This document shows positions 25,406 through 32,775 of a stretch of DNA of 42,595 nt, in pieces. Location of the stretch: the NCBI GenBank assembly GCA_007693965.1, contig RECQ01000073.1:1-42595 (forward strand), written 5' to 3'. Every line of letters begins with the position of its first letter. Position 1 is the stretch's first letter. The stretch comes from Phycisphaeraceae bacterium. Lineage in GTDB: Bacteria > Planctomycetota > Phycisphaerae > Phycisphaerales > UBA1924. The notes under the pieces are model-generated. The model was not told where the DNA came from. It saw only the letters and a program-made list of their open reading frames with translations, and did not search any database. Made by a program: the position numbers and the translations under genes.

Positions 25406-25935
25406 TGCTGACGCTCTGGGACCTGCTGACCGATCGAGCCGCGAAGCGCCGGCCGAAACCCGCGCCGAAAAAGCGGCGCGTGCGCCGCGCTGCGCCGGTT
25501 GCGGTCGCGCCGCCCGCCGCCAGGCGTCGGCCCATCCAGGATCGCTATGACGCCATGACGCGACAGATGCTGGCGGAGTATGGGGTGCGCGTGCGCAAGT
25601 GGCGATCTTCGATGTCCGGTGTGGCGTGGGAGGTGCACTACGAGGACGGGAAGGTGGTGCGTCTCATCGAGGCGCCGAAGCCCAAGGGCCCGATGTCCGC
25701 GGCGATCTTCCTTCACGAAATCGGGCACCACGCCATCGGCTTCAACCGCTACAAGCCGCGCTGCCTCGAAGAGCTGCGGGCCTGGCAGTGGTCGCTGGAG
25801 GCCATGGAGCGCCACGGCGTCGCCATCACCGACCGGGTCCGCGACCGCATGCGTGATTCTCTGCGCTACGCCGTCGCCAAGGCCCGTCGCCGCGGCCTGA
25901 AGCGACTCCCCGATGAGCTGCTTCCCTACCTCTAA
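25405..25935 (+). CDS. Small HExxH putative metalloprotease coupled to fmt
   Basis: A 176-residue protein whose ATG overlaps the fmt stop codon by one base. An Arg/Lys/Pro/Ala-rich N-terminal tail (about 10-50) precedes a compact domain with I-F-L-H-E-I-G-H-H (about 110-118), a zinc-peptidase signature, and a downstream Glu in R-C-L-E-E-L-R-A-W (about 130), the likely third ligand. This layout is like ImmA/IrrE-type or related minigluzincins, but the rest of the sequence is not recognised. No signal peptide, so probably cytosolic. Coupling to fmt suggests dosage tied to translation initiation; the substrate is unknown. The basic tail could bind nucleic acid. Confidence 0.78.
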   Translation: MLTLWDLLTDRAAKRRPKPAPKKRRVRRAAPVAVAPPAARRRPIQDRYDAMTRQMLAEYGVRVRKWRSSMSGVAWEVHYEDGKVVRLIEAPKPKGPMSAAIFLHEIGHHAIGFNRYKPRCLEELRAWQWSLEAMERHGVAITDRVRDRMRDSLRYAVAKARRRGLKRLPDELLPYL

Positions 25936-25994
25936 TGCGCCCGCTTCTCGGACCTGAGTGATCGCTCCGTGCAGGGGCGAACATCCCGGCCCGG

Positions 25995-26009
25995 TGTGGT
26001 ATTACCACA
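25995..26009. promoter_or_regulatory. Perfect 7-1-7 inverted repeat, possible operator
   Basis: TGTGGTA-T-TACCACA lies about 20 bp upstream of a weak promoter-like pair and 230 bp upstream of the choice-of-anchor V gene. Its symmetry is that of a dimeric regulator site, but only one copy is seen. Confidence 0.3.
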
Positions 26010-26027
26010 GCAGTCCCGATTCGATCG

Positions 26028-26055
26028 TTGCTTTGAGGCGGTTCCGGGCTACTCT
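26028..26055 (+). promoter_or_regulatory. Weak promoter candidate
   Basis: TTGCTT and TACTCT are separated by 16 bp, upstream of the gene at 26240. Only partial match to a sigma70 promoter. Confidence 0.2.
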
Positions 26056-26239
26056 TGGATTGAGTGGATTGGCGCCCGGTCTGGAGAGCCGGCGTCATTT
26101 GTTCGCGTTCGGACACTGTCGTCCTGAATTCGGCCATGCCGGGTCAGGGGCTGGTGTTCGGAGTGCAGTCGCAATCGTCGCAGTGACGATCCGCGTTGGA
26201 GTCGCAAGAGAGAGCCCCGAGTAGAGAGGAATCCTGAAG

Positions 26240-26941
26240 ATGCCGTCGAAAGTGAAGCTCGCGATCGTGGTCGGTCTGTCATTGGCTGCGCTGGCCGCAA
26301 CGCCTGCATTCGGATTCCGCGGCGGCGCCCCCGCCGGCTTCTCCGGCAGCACGGGCGACAGTGGATTCTCCTGCCTGCTCTGCCATGGCGAGAAGCCGGG
26401 ATCGGGCATGATCGAAATTCTTGGCGCCCCCGCCAGTTATGAGGCGAACGGGATCTACACACTGACCGTACGCATCACGGACGATGACAAGCTCGGCGCC
26501 GGGTTCCAGCTCGCTGCCGAGGACTCGATGGCGATGAGCGCCGGCGACTTCACGATCATCGATTCCAACACGCAGTTCTCTGATGGCCTCCCCGCATGGG
26601 TGACGCACACCGGTGATGGCGTGAACGAGTCGGTCTTCAACTGGGCCGCCATGGGAAACTCGTTCGAGTTCACCGTTGAGTGGCAGGCGCCGTCGAGCGA
26701 TGTCGGCCCGATCACCTTCTACGCCGCGGGCAACGCGATCAACAACGACTTCACCTCCGCCGGCGACCACGCGTACATCACCAACGTGACATCGAACTTC
26801 AATGATTGCCCCTGGGACCTGACGGGATCCGGCTCGGTCGGCTCGTCCGACCTTGGCGCCCTGCTCGGACAATGGGGCGAGCCATTCGGCTCGTCCGACC
26901 TCGCGGCCCTGCTCGGTTCGTGGGGACCATGCCCGAAGTAA
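26240..26941 (+). CDS. Exported choice-of-anchor V domain protein with partly deleted dockerin
   Basis: A 233-residue exported protein. The signal peptide (about 1-25) ends A-F-G-F-R. It is followed by S-T-G-D-S-G-F-S-C-L-L-C-H-G (about 35-48), with a C-x-x-C-H that could bind heme, then a reeler-like beta domain (about 50-185) typical of 'choice-of-anchor V' proteins. The C-terminus has two dockerin-like units: D-L-T-G-S-G-S-V-G-S-S-D-L with the full loop, and a second that begins abruptly with G-E-P-F-G-S-S-D-L and lacks the calcium-binding D-x-N-G-D-G half. The protein is probably attached outside the cell. Electron-transfer function is possible but unproven. Confidence 0.83.
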   Translation: MPSKVKLAIVVGLSLAALAATPAFGFRGGAPAGFSGSTGDSGFSCLLCHGEKPGSGMIEILGAPASYEANGIYTLTVRITDDDKLGAGFQLAAEDSMAMSAGDFTIIDSNTQFSDGLPAWVTHTGDGVNESVFNWAAMGNSFEFTVEWQAPSSDVGPITFYAAGNAINNDFTSAGDHAYITNVTSNFNDCPWDLTGSGSVGSSDLGALLGQWGEPFGSSDLAALLGSWGPCPK

Positions 26942-26986
26942 GCCGGTCCAAGACTTCGAGAAGCAGGAACAGCGCTGAAGAACCGA

Positions 26987-28051
26987 TCATCGCTTCGCGT
27001 CGTGCAATCTCGCTGCGCCAAGGAAGTTTTGAACATCATCGGGCTGCGTGTCGAAGCTGCACATGAGCCGTGAGAGTATGCGTCCGGAAGGGTCTTCAAA
27101 GGGGTAGAAGCTCTGTCCCGCCGCCCGCAACGCATCGCACACCGGCGCCGGAAGCTCGGCGAAGACGCCGTTGGACTGCACGCGGTGGGGGATTTCGACG
27201 CCGAGCTCGCGCAGGCCGCGTGCGAGAGAATCGGCCATCGAGTTGGCGTGGGCCGCGTGGCGGAGCCAGGCGCCGGATGTGAGCGTCGCTTCGAAGGGCG
27301 CGCTGACGAAGCGGTGCTTGCTGAGCAGCGCTCCGGCGGTCTTGCGCTGGTGCGGAAACTCGCGCGTGGCCCGCTCGAACACGCCGCCGTCGTCGTCCTG
27401 CGGGAAGAAGATCACCGCCTCCCCGAAGGCGAGTCCATTCTTCGTGCCGCCAAAGGACAGAGCTTCGACTCCGGCGCGGCTGGTGATGTCGCGCGGATCG
27501 CAGCCGAGATGCGCGACCGCGTTGGCGAAGCGGGCGCCGTCGACGTGGACCCGGTAGCCGAGCGCGTGCGCCGCCTCGCACAGCGCCGCGGTTTCGTCGG
27601 GTGAATAGACCTCGCCGAACTCGGTGGGATTCGAGATGGTGAGGGCGCCGGGCTGGGGCTGATGCACATCGCCCCGGCCCGAAGGGGTGGCGCGCTCGAT
27701 ATCCTGCGGCGTGAGCTTGCTGCTGAGCGCGTGGATCTCGGTGGTGCGGCAGCCGGTGAACCGCTCGGGAGCGGTGGACTCGTCATAGCTCCAGTGGCTG
27801 TTGGCGTGGCAGAGCACACGCTCCCACGGGCGCGTCAGGCAGGCGACGGCGAGCGCGTTGGCGATCGTCCCGGTGGGGACGAAGAAGACGCCGACTTCTT
27901 CGCCGAAGATGTCGCGGAACGCGCTCACAGCGCGGGCGGTGCATTCATCATCGCCGTAGCCGACCTGGTGGCCGAGGCGGTCGGCGTCGATAATGGCCTG
28001 GAGCGCCTCGGGGCAGAGGCCGGCGTTGTTGTCGCTGCGGAAGGTGCGCAT
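26987..28051 (-). CDS. ltaE: Low-specificity L-threonine aldolase
   Basis: A PLP enzyme of fold type I that cleaves threonine or allo-threonine to glycine and acetaldehyde. The 354-residue length fits. Landmarks are FRSDNNAGLCPEAL at the N-terminus, FVPTGTIANALAV (about 58-70) contacting PLP, H-V-D-G-A-R-F-A-N-A (about 168-177) and the Schiff-base lysine in L-S-F-G-G-T-K-N-G-L (about 197-206). The sequence S-F-D-T-Q-P-D-D-V near the end is family-typical. It converges with the choice-of-anchor V gene across 45 bp and diverges from the sirtuin gene. No strong ribosome-binding site precedes the ATG at 28051. Confidence 0.92.
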   Translation of the reverse strand: MRTFRSDNNAGLCPEALQAIIDADRLGHQVGYGDDECTARAVSAFRDIFGEEVGVFFVPTGTIANALAVACLTRPWERVLCHANSHWSYDESTAPERFTGCRTTEIHALSSKLTPQDIERATPSGRGDVHQPQPGALTISNPTEFGEVYSPDETAALCEAAHALGYRVHVDGARFANAVAHLGCDPRDITSRAGVEALSFGGTKNGLAFGEAVIFFPQDDDGGVFERATREFPHQRKTAGALLSKHRFVSAPFEATLTSGAWLRHAAHANSMADSLARGLRELGVEIPHRVQSNGVFAELPAPVCDALRAAGQSFYPFEDPSGRILSRLMCSFDTQPDDVQNFLGAARLHDAKR

Positions 28052-28186
28052 GGTGTGGGCCGGGGCTGTGTTCGAAGCAGGCTGTTATACAGTGGGCGCA
28101 ATGGGGAATGGGAATTGGGCCACAGAATTTACTCGTATCTCCACTGTCGAACCCGCTCGCCTACCGTCTCTGTCTGAGTGTCTCCC

Positions 28187-28930
28187 ATGATTCCTGACCG
28201 ACTGATTGCGACTCTCCGCGACGCCCGGTCTGTGGTGGCGCTCACCGGCGCCGGCGTGAGCGCCGAGAGCGGCGTGCCCACCTTCCGCGATCGCATGGAG
28301 GGGCACTGGGCCAAGTTTGATCCCATGCAGCTCGCCACTCCCGAAGCTTTCGCGGCGGATCCCGAAATGGTGACGCAGTGGTATGACTGGCGCCGCCGCA
28401 AATGCCTCGACTGTGCGCCCAATCCCGGCCACATCGCCCTCGCCGAGCTGGAGGAGCTGCTCAATGCCCGCGGCGGCCGCTTCACCCTGCTCACTCAGAA
28501 CGTCGACCGCCTGCACCACCGCGCCGGCAGCCGCAACGTCGTCGAGCTGCACGGCTCGATCCACACATGGCGCTGCACCGAGAGTGGCCGGGAAGTCGAG
28601 CCGGGACCGGAGCCTTTCACGGAGCATCCGATGAAATCGGAGTGGGGCGGCCTGCTGCGTCCCGGCGTCGTCTGGTTCGGCGAGGCGCTTCCTCCGGCCG
28701 CGCTGGACGCCGCGTTCGAGGCGATGGAGTCGTGCGATTTCTTCCTCTCGATCGGAACCAGCGCGGTCGTCCACCCCGCGGCGGGATTGATCCAGCTCGC
28801 CCGCGCGTGCGATGCCAAGACGGTCGAGATCAACCGTGACCCCACACCCATCACCTCAATGGTGGACTGGTCGATCTCGGGATTGTCCGGAGAGATCCTG
28901 CCAGTGCTCCTGAAAAAGATGGGCCCGTAG
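28187..28930 (+). CDS. cobB: Sirtuin NAD-dependent protein deacylase (class III type) lacking zinc cysteines
   Basis: A 247-residue Sir2-family enzyme using NAD to remove acyl groups from lysines. Motifs: T-G-A-G-V-S-A-E-S-G-V-P-T-F-R (about 20-34), T-Q-N-V-D-R-L-H (about 103-110), the catalytic His in E-L-H-G-S (122) and I-G-T-S. Tyr66 and Arg69 in W-Y-D-W-R-R correspond to the pair that selects succinyl or malonyl lysine in SIRT5/CobB. The zinc site is not normal: only one Cys remains (W-R-C, residue 130) of the usual two C-x-x-C pairs. ATG at 28187 is chosen; a GTG at 28178 is also possible, and neither has a clear ribosome-binding site. Confidence 0.9.
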   Translation: MIPDRLIATLRDARSVVALTGAGVSAESGVPTFRDRMEGHWAKFDPMQLATPEAFAADPEMVTQWYDWRRRKCLDCAPNPGHIALAELEELLNARGGRFTLLTQNVDRLHHRAGSRNVVELHGSIHTWRCTESGREVEPGPEPFTEHPMKSEWGGLLRPGVVWFGEALPPAALDAAFEAMESCDFFLSIGTSAVVHPAAGLIQLARACDAKTVEINRDPTPITSMVDWSISGLSGEILPVLLKKMGP

Positions 28931-28955
28931 AGGCTCGGCTCGCCGTGCCCCGGAA

Positions 28956-31235
28956 TCACCGCTGCAGATGCTCCAGCAGAAACTCGATGATCCGCTCATA
29001 CAGACGCTTCGAGACATTCGGATCCGGGACCATGTGTGTGAACCCGGTCAGCGGCAGAAACTCGAAGTGCTTCCCCTCGCGGAAGAGCGCATCGGCCAGC
29101 TTCAGGCTGTGCATGAAGTAAACGTTGTCATCCGCCGTGCCGTGGATGAGCAGCAGCGGGCGCTCCAGCCGGTCCGCGTAGGTGAGCACGTTGGCCGCTT
29201 CATACCCCTCAGGGTTGTCCTGCGGCAGGTCCATGTACCGTTCGGTGTAATGGGTGTCGTAATCGGCCCAGTCGACGACGGGCGCCCCCGCCACGCCGAC
29301 GCGGTACACCTCCGGGTGTCGCATCACCGCCATGGCCGAGAAATAGCCTCCGAACGACCAGCCGTACATGCCCACGCGGCTCATGTCGAACTCGTCGTAC
29401 CGCTCGCCCAGCAATTGCAGCGCCGTCACCTGGTCCTGGAGTGGGATGTCGATGAGGTCGTTCTTCACGGTGCGATGCCACGCGCGCCCTCGATGCAGCG
29501 TGCCCCGATTGTCGATGATCGCGACGATGAAGCCGTGGTCCGCGAACCACTGGTTGAGCAGGTAGCGATCAGCCGTCGCCACGACATAGTTTGAGGTCGG
29601 GCCGCCGTAGACGTGCACGATGACCGGATATTTCCGCCTCGCGTCGAAGTTCTGCGGCCGGATGATCGCCGCGTGAAACTCCGGCGTCCGCGGCCCGCGC
29701 TGCACCGTGGTGAACTCAATCCGCGGCAGGAAGGGCGCCTCCTCCGCGACCGAGCGAAGGCGACCCGCAACGCTTCCATCCGCCCGGCGCACCGTCTGCA
29801 ACCGCTCGCCGTCGAGCGCGTTCAGCGAGTGGACCCACAGACTCATGTCTTCCGAGAAGACGGCGCTGTGGACGCCCGGCCGGCGCGTGAGCCGCTCGGG
29901 CCTGGCTGCGGGGCCGCCTGGGGGATCGAGCGAAATGCGAAAGAGGTGCGCCTCCGTCGGCCCCTCCGGCGACGCCTGCACCACGGCGGCGCCGGTCTTC
30001 TCATCGAGCGCGACCAGATTGCGGTAGATCAGGTCGCGCCGCGTCAGCTCGCGAATGAGCGAGCCATCGCGGGCGCGCAGCTCGAGCTGCCAGGCGCCGC
30101 GGCGCTCGGTGGTCCAGAGGAATGACTCCCCGTCGGCCAGCCAGCGCGGCATCTGCTGATCGAGATTGATCCAAGCCTCGTCGCGCTCGGTGAGCAGAGG
30201 GGTGGTGGCGCCGGTGTCCGTGTCGACGGCGAGCAGGACCTGCTCGGTCTGGCGCCGGTTCTGCACGAGGATGCACAGCGGCGCATTCTCCGACCAGCGC
30301 ACCGTGGCGAGGTATTCATAGGTTTCGCGGTCCCAGTCGATCCACGTCGTCTCGCCGCCGTAGATGGGTGCGATGCCCAGCGTCACCTCGGCGTTCTTCT
30401 TCCCCGGTCGCGGATACGGCCATGTCTGCGGCGGGACCTCGGGCCTGGTCGCGTCCATGATGTGCATGGTCTCCAGGCCCGCGGTGTCGGTGCGCTGGTA
30501 GACGATGCGCGTCGAATCGGGCGACCACCAGTACCCCTCGTAGCGGCGCATCTCCTCCTGCGCCACGAACTCGGAGAGCCCGTTGGTGACTGTCCCGCCT
30601 GCGCCGCTGGTCACGCGGGTCTCCGTTCCGCTCTCGATCTCGATGACATACACCTCGCCATCGCGCACGCACGAGACGTATCGGGCGCAGGGGGAGAAGC
30701 GGGCGTCGATGGGGAAGCCGGCGTCGCTGTGAAGTTCGTGTGTGCGCCCCGACAGCCTGTCATGCACGAAGAGGTCGCCGGAGAGGTTGACGAGGATGCG
30801 CTCGCCGTCGTCCGAAAGACGGTAGTTCGCGATGCCGCGGGCGGTGAGGCGCATGCGCTCGCGCCTGGCCAGCTCCTCGGCGGTCAGCTCTTCCTCCTCA
30901 TCGCCCAGCAGATCGGCGGCGGTGAGCAGCACCCGCTCGCGCCCCGTGGCGGGGTCGAACTCATAGAGATCGCGCACAGGCGATCGCGGCCCGGAGCGAA
31001 GGAACAGCACGGCCCCGCCGTCGGGTGTGATGTTCACGCCGGCGGGGCGCCCAAGCGAGAAGCGATATGTCGCCGCCCACTGCTCGATGAATCCCGGATC
31101 GGCGACGGACTCGGGCGGAGCAGGTCTCTGACCTGCGGTCGGCTCAGCGCTCCGCCCCGCCGCGCAGGCGCCGAGGCAGAGGGCGACGAGACACAACGCG
31201 GCGAACAGGAGTATGAGGACATTCATGCGGATCAT
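28956..31235 (-). CDS. Lipoprotein dipeptidyl-peptidase IV-like serine peptidase (S9B)
   Basis: A 759-residue prolyl-oligopeptidase-family enzyme that trims X-Pro or X-Ala dipeptides from peptides. The signal region ends in a lipobox L-G-A-C (Cys at about residue 22), so it should be lipid-anchored. An eight-bladed propeller (about 60-500) contains F-V-A-Q-E-E-M-R-R-Y, the Glu pair that binds the substrate N-terminus. The hydrolase domain has the nucleophile in G-W-S-F-G-G-Y (about 623), Asp in I-H-G-T-A-D-D-N-V and His in T-G-F-T-H-M; the triad is complete. The start at 31235 has AGGA upstream and begins the lipoprotein signal; longer starts run into heptamer repeats. Confidence 0.93.
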   Translation of the reverse strand: MIRMNVLILLFAALCLVALCLGACAAGRSAEPTAGQRPAPPESVADPGFIEQWAATYRFSLGRPAGVNITPDGGAVLFLRSGPRSPVRDLYEFDPATGRERVLLTAADLLGDEEEELTAEELARRERMRLTARGIANYRLSDDGERILVNLSGDLFVHDRLSGRTHELHSDAGFPIDARFSPCARYVSCVRDGEVYVIEIESGTETRVTSGAGGTVTNGLSEFVAQEEMRRYEGYWWSPDSTRIVYQRTDTAGLETMHIMDATRPEVPPQTWPYPRPGKKNAEVTLGIAPIYGGETTWIDWDRETYEYLATVRWSENAPLCILVQNRRQTEQVLLAVDTDTGATTPLLTERDEAWINLDQQMPRWLADGESFLWTTERRGAWQLELRARDGSLIRELTRRDLIYRNLVALDEKTGAAVVQASPEGPTEAHLFRISLDPPGGPAARPERLTRRPGVHSAVFSEDMSLWVHSLNALDGERLQTVRRADGSVAGRLRSVAEEAPFLPRIEFTTVQRGPRTPEFHAAIIRPQNFDARRKYPVIVHVYGGPTSNYVVATADRYLLNQWFADHGFIVAIIDNRGTLHRGRAWHRTVKNDLIDIPLQDQVTALQLLGERYDEFDMSRVGMYGWSFGGYFSAMAVMRHPEVYRVGVAGAPVVDWADYDTHYTERYMDLPQDNPEGYEAANVLTYADRLERPLLLIHGTADDNVYFMHSLKLADALFREGKHFEFLPLTGFTHMVPDPNVSKRLYERIIEFLLEHLQR

Positions 31236-31339
31236 GGCGTGCGTTCCTGAGTAGTGGCGGCGTGGTCGGGAGGTCGAGGCGTTCGCGTTCAGGATAATCG
31301 CTGCGCAGCGGTGTGGGGAAGAGGAGGGACAGAGCGTCA

Positions 31340-31444
31340 GGCAATGGGCAATGGGCAATGGGCAATGGGCAAAGGGGGATGGGCAATGGGCATGACTCGG
31401 CACTCGGAACTCGGTACTCCCTTCACTCGGAACTCGGAACTCAC
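31340..31444 (+). repeat. Composite heptamer repeat (GGGCAAT block then ACTCGGA block)
   Basis: 31340-31393 is a run of a 7-bp unit GGGCAAT, repeated about five times before degenerating. It is followed directly by a second 7-bp block, variants of ACTCGGA (31394-31444). It lies between the divergent DPP-IV-like and Dabb-like genes. The same two-block order occurs at 37693-37762, and ACTCGGA units form the palindrome at 6915-6978. Confidence 0.85.
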
Positions 31445-31498
31445 ATGCGGTTGCGTGCGGACGGAGCGGGCGTATGCTCCAGCGATGGAGGTGACCTG

Positions 31499-31906
31499 AT
31501 GCGCATCTGGATTTTGATCGTCGTCTGCACGCTCGCCGCGGCGGGGGGATGCGCCGGGCCGATCCAGGAGCGGCCTGTCGCCATGCCTCCCGCGCCCGCC
31601 CACATCAGCCACCCCGTCTTCATCAAGCTGCACGACCCCGCCCGGGCGGACGAGCTGATCCACGACTGCAACGTGATGCTGACGCAGATCCCCAGCGTCG
31701 CCTCCTACGCCGTCGGCCGCCACCTCGACACCGGCCGCGACACCGTTGACGGTGATTACGACGTTGCACTCTATGTCGGCTTCGATTCGCTGGAGGGCTA
31801 CGCCGAATATGTCGACCACCCGCTGCATGTCGAGCTGGTGCGGAAGTGGAGACCGCACTGGCTCTGGATCCGTGTCCACGATTTTCAGGACGAGACGCCG
31901 CGTTGA
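31499..31906 (+). CDS. Lipoprotein with Dabb (stress-responsive A/B barrel) domain
   Basis: A 135-residue precursor with a lipoprotein signal ending A-G-G-C (Cys about residue 18), then a short Pro-rich linker and a ferredoxin-like Dabb domain. The domain begins H-P-V-F-I-K-L-H-D and contains Y-D-V-A-L-Y-V-G-F-D-S-L-E-G-Y-A-E-Y, with the terminal P-L-H-V-E-L-V. Dabb proteins are small dimeric barrels seen in stress-induced and polyketide-cyclising proteins; a lipoprotein form is unusual and its function is unknown. The start at 31499 is fixed by a strong GGAGGTGA five bases upstream. It is followed after 14 bp by the DUF2071 gene. Confidence 0.82.
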   Translation: MRIWILIVVCTLAAAGGCAGPIQERPVAMPPAPAHISHPVFIKLHDPARADELIHDCNVMLTQIPSVASYAVGRHLDTGRDTVDGDYDVALYVGFDSLEGYAEYVDHPLHVELVRKWRPHWLWIRVHDFQDETPR

Positions 31907-31920
31907 ACCGTCCGCGCGGC

Positions 31921-32634
31921 ATGCCGGTGATGAAGATGCGCTGGGAGTCGCTCCTCTTCGCCCACTGGCGGATCGATGCGTCCCTGCTGCGGCCGCTCGT
32001 CCCCGAAGCCCTCGACATCGAAACGTATGACGGCTCGGCGTGGATCGGCGTGATTCCCTTCACCATGTCGGGCGTGCGCGCCAGCTTTCTGCCGCCGATC
32101 CCCGGGACGCACTCATTTCATGAGCTGAATGTGCGCACCTATGTGCGTCCACCAGGGGCGCCTGAGCATGATGCGGGCGTGTGGTTCTTTTCGCTGGACG
32201 CCGCCAGCCGCCTCGCGGTTCGCGGGGCCCGCCTTACGTTCGGCCTGCCCTACTACGACGCCGGGATGCGCCTGGACCGCCGCGAAAATGAAGTGCGCTA
32301 CACCTCGCGGCGCACCCATCGCGGCGCCGTCGACGCTGAGTTCGAAGCGGTGTGGACGGAAGGAAACCCGCTGCCGCGGACAAGTCCCGGGTCGCTTGAA
32401 CATTTCCTCACCGAGCGCTACTGCCTCTACGCGCTTCGACGTGGGATGCTCTGCCGCGGGCGTATCGTTCATGAGCCCTGGCCGCTGCGAAGCGCCGAGG
32501 TCTCGATGTGGCGATCGACGATGGTGAAGGCCATCGGCGTCGCCGAGCCGGACGAGTTCGCTCAGGCCCACCTGCTCTGCGCTGATGCGCTGCGCGTCGA
32601 GGCGATGGCGCCGAAGCGGGTCAAGCGTTCATAA
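31921..32634 (+). CDS. YqjF-family (DUF2071) protein
   Basis: A 237-residue protein of the DUF2071/YqjF family, recognised from M-R-W-E-S-L-L-F-A-H-W-R-I-D-A-S-L-L-R-P-L (about 6-26), GSAWIGVIPFTMSGVR (about 41-56) and F-H-E-L-N-V-R-T-Y-V (about 68-77), with the pattern G-V-W-F-F-S-L-D-A-A-S. The length matches. The family has an acetoacetate decarboxylase-like fold and unknown function in most bacteria. The ATG at 31921 is near the family's usual start; a TTG at 31903 overlapping the preceding stop would add six residues. It probably shares a transcript with the Dabb-like lipoprotein gene. It has no signal peptide, so it is likely cytosolic. Confidence 0.88.
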   Translation: MPVMKMRWESLLFAHWRIDASLLRPLVPEALDIETYDGSAWIGVIPFTMSGVRASFLPPIPGTHSFHELNVRTYVRPPGAPEHDAGVWFFSLDAASRLAVRGARLTFGLPYYDAGMRLDRRENEVRYTSRRTHRGAVDAEFEAVWTEGNPLPRTSPGSLEHFLTERYCLYALRRGMLCRGRIVHEPWPLRSAEVSMWRSTMVKAIGVAEPDEFAQAHLLCADALRVEAMAPKRVKRS

Positions 32635-32690
32635 GGCTTTGATGCACAAGGGTTTTCGCGCTGTCTCGCTGTGCATGGCGTGCTCGTCGA

Positions 32691-32719
32691 TTGACAACGA
32701 CGTTGGCATGTGGTTCGAT
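32691..32719 (+). promoter_or_regulatory. Promoter candidate of the beta-propeller dockerin gene
   Basis: A perfect -35 hexamer TTGACA (32691-32696), a 17-bp spacer and TTCGAT (32714-32719, three matches to TATAAT), 56 bp before the ATG at 32776. This is the best sigma70-like -35 in the window. Confidence 0.5.
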
Positions 32720-32775
32720 TTTTCCCAGTTGTGCAATCAGAGCGACAGGTTCATTCTCAACTGGAGGACATGCGC

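Larger units (their letters stand above)
25936..26239. other. Intergenic region upstream of the choice-of-anchor V gene
   Basis: No gene is supported in these 304 bp. They hold a perfect short palindrome (25995-26009) and a weak promoter-like pair (26028-26055). GAGAGG about ten bases before 26240 is the likely ribosome-binding site. Confidence 0.5.

Noticed and set aside
31340-31444. CRISPR array
   Set aside because: The unit is only 7 bp, without spacers, and no cas genes are near.
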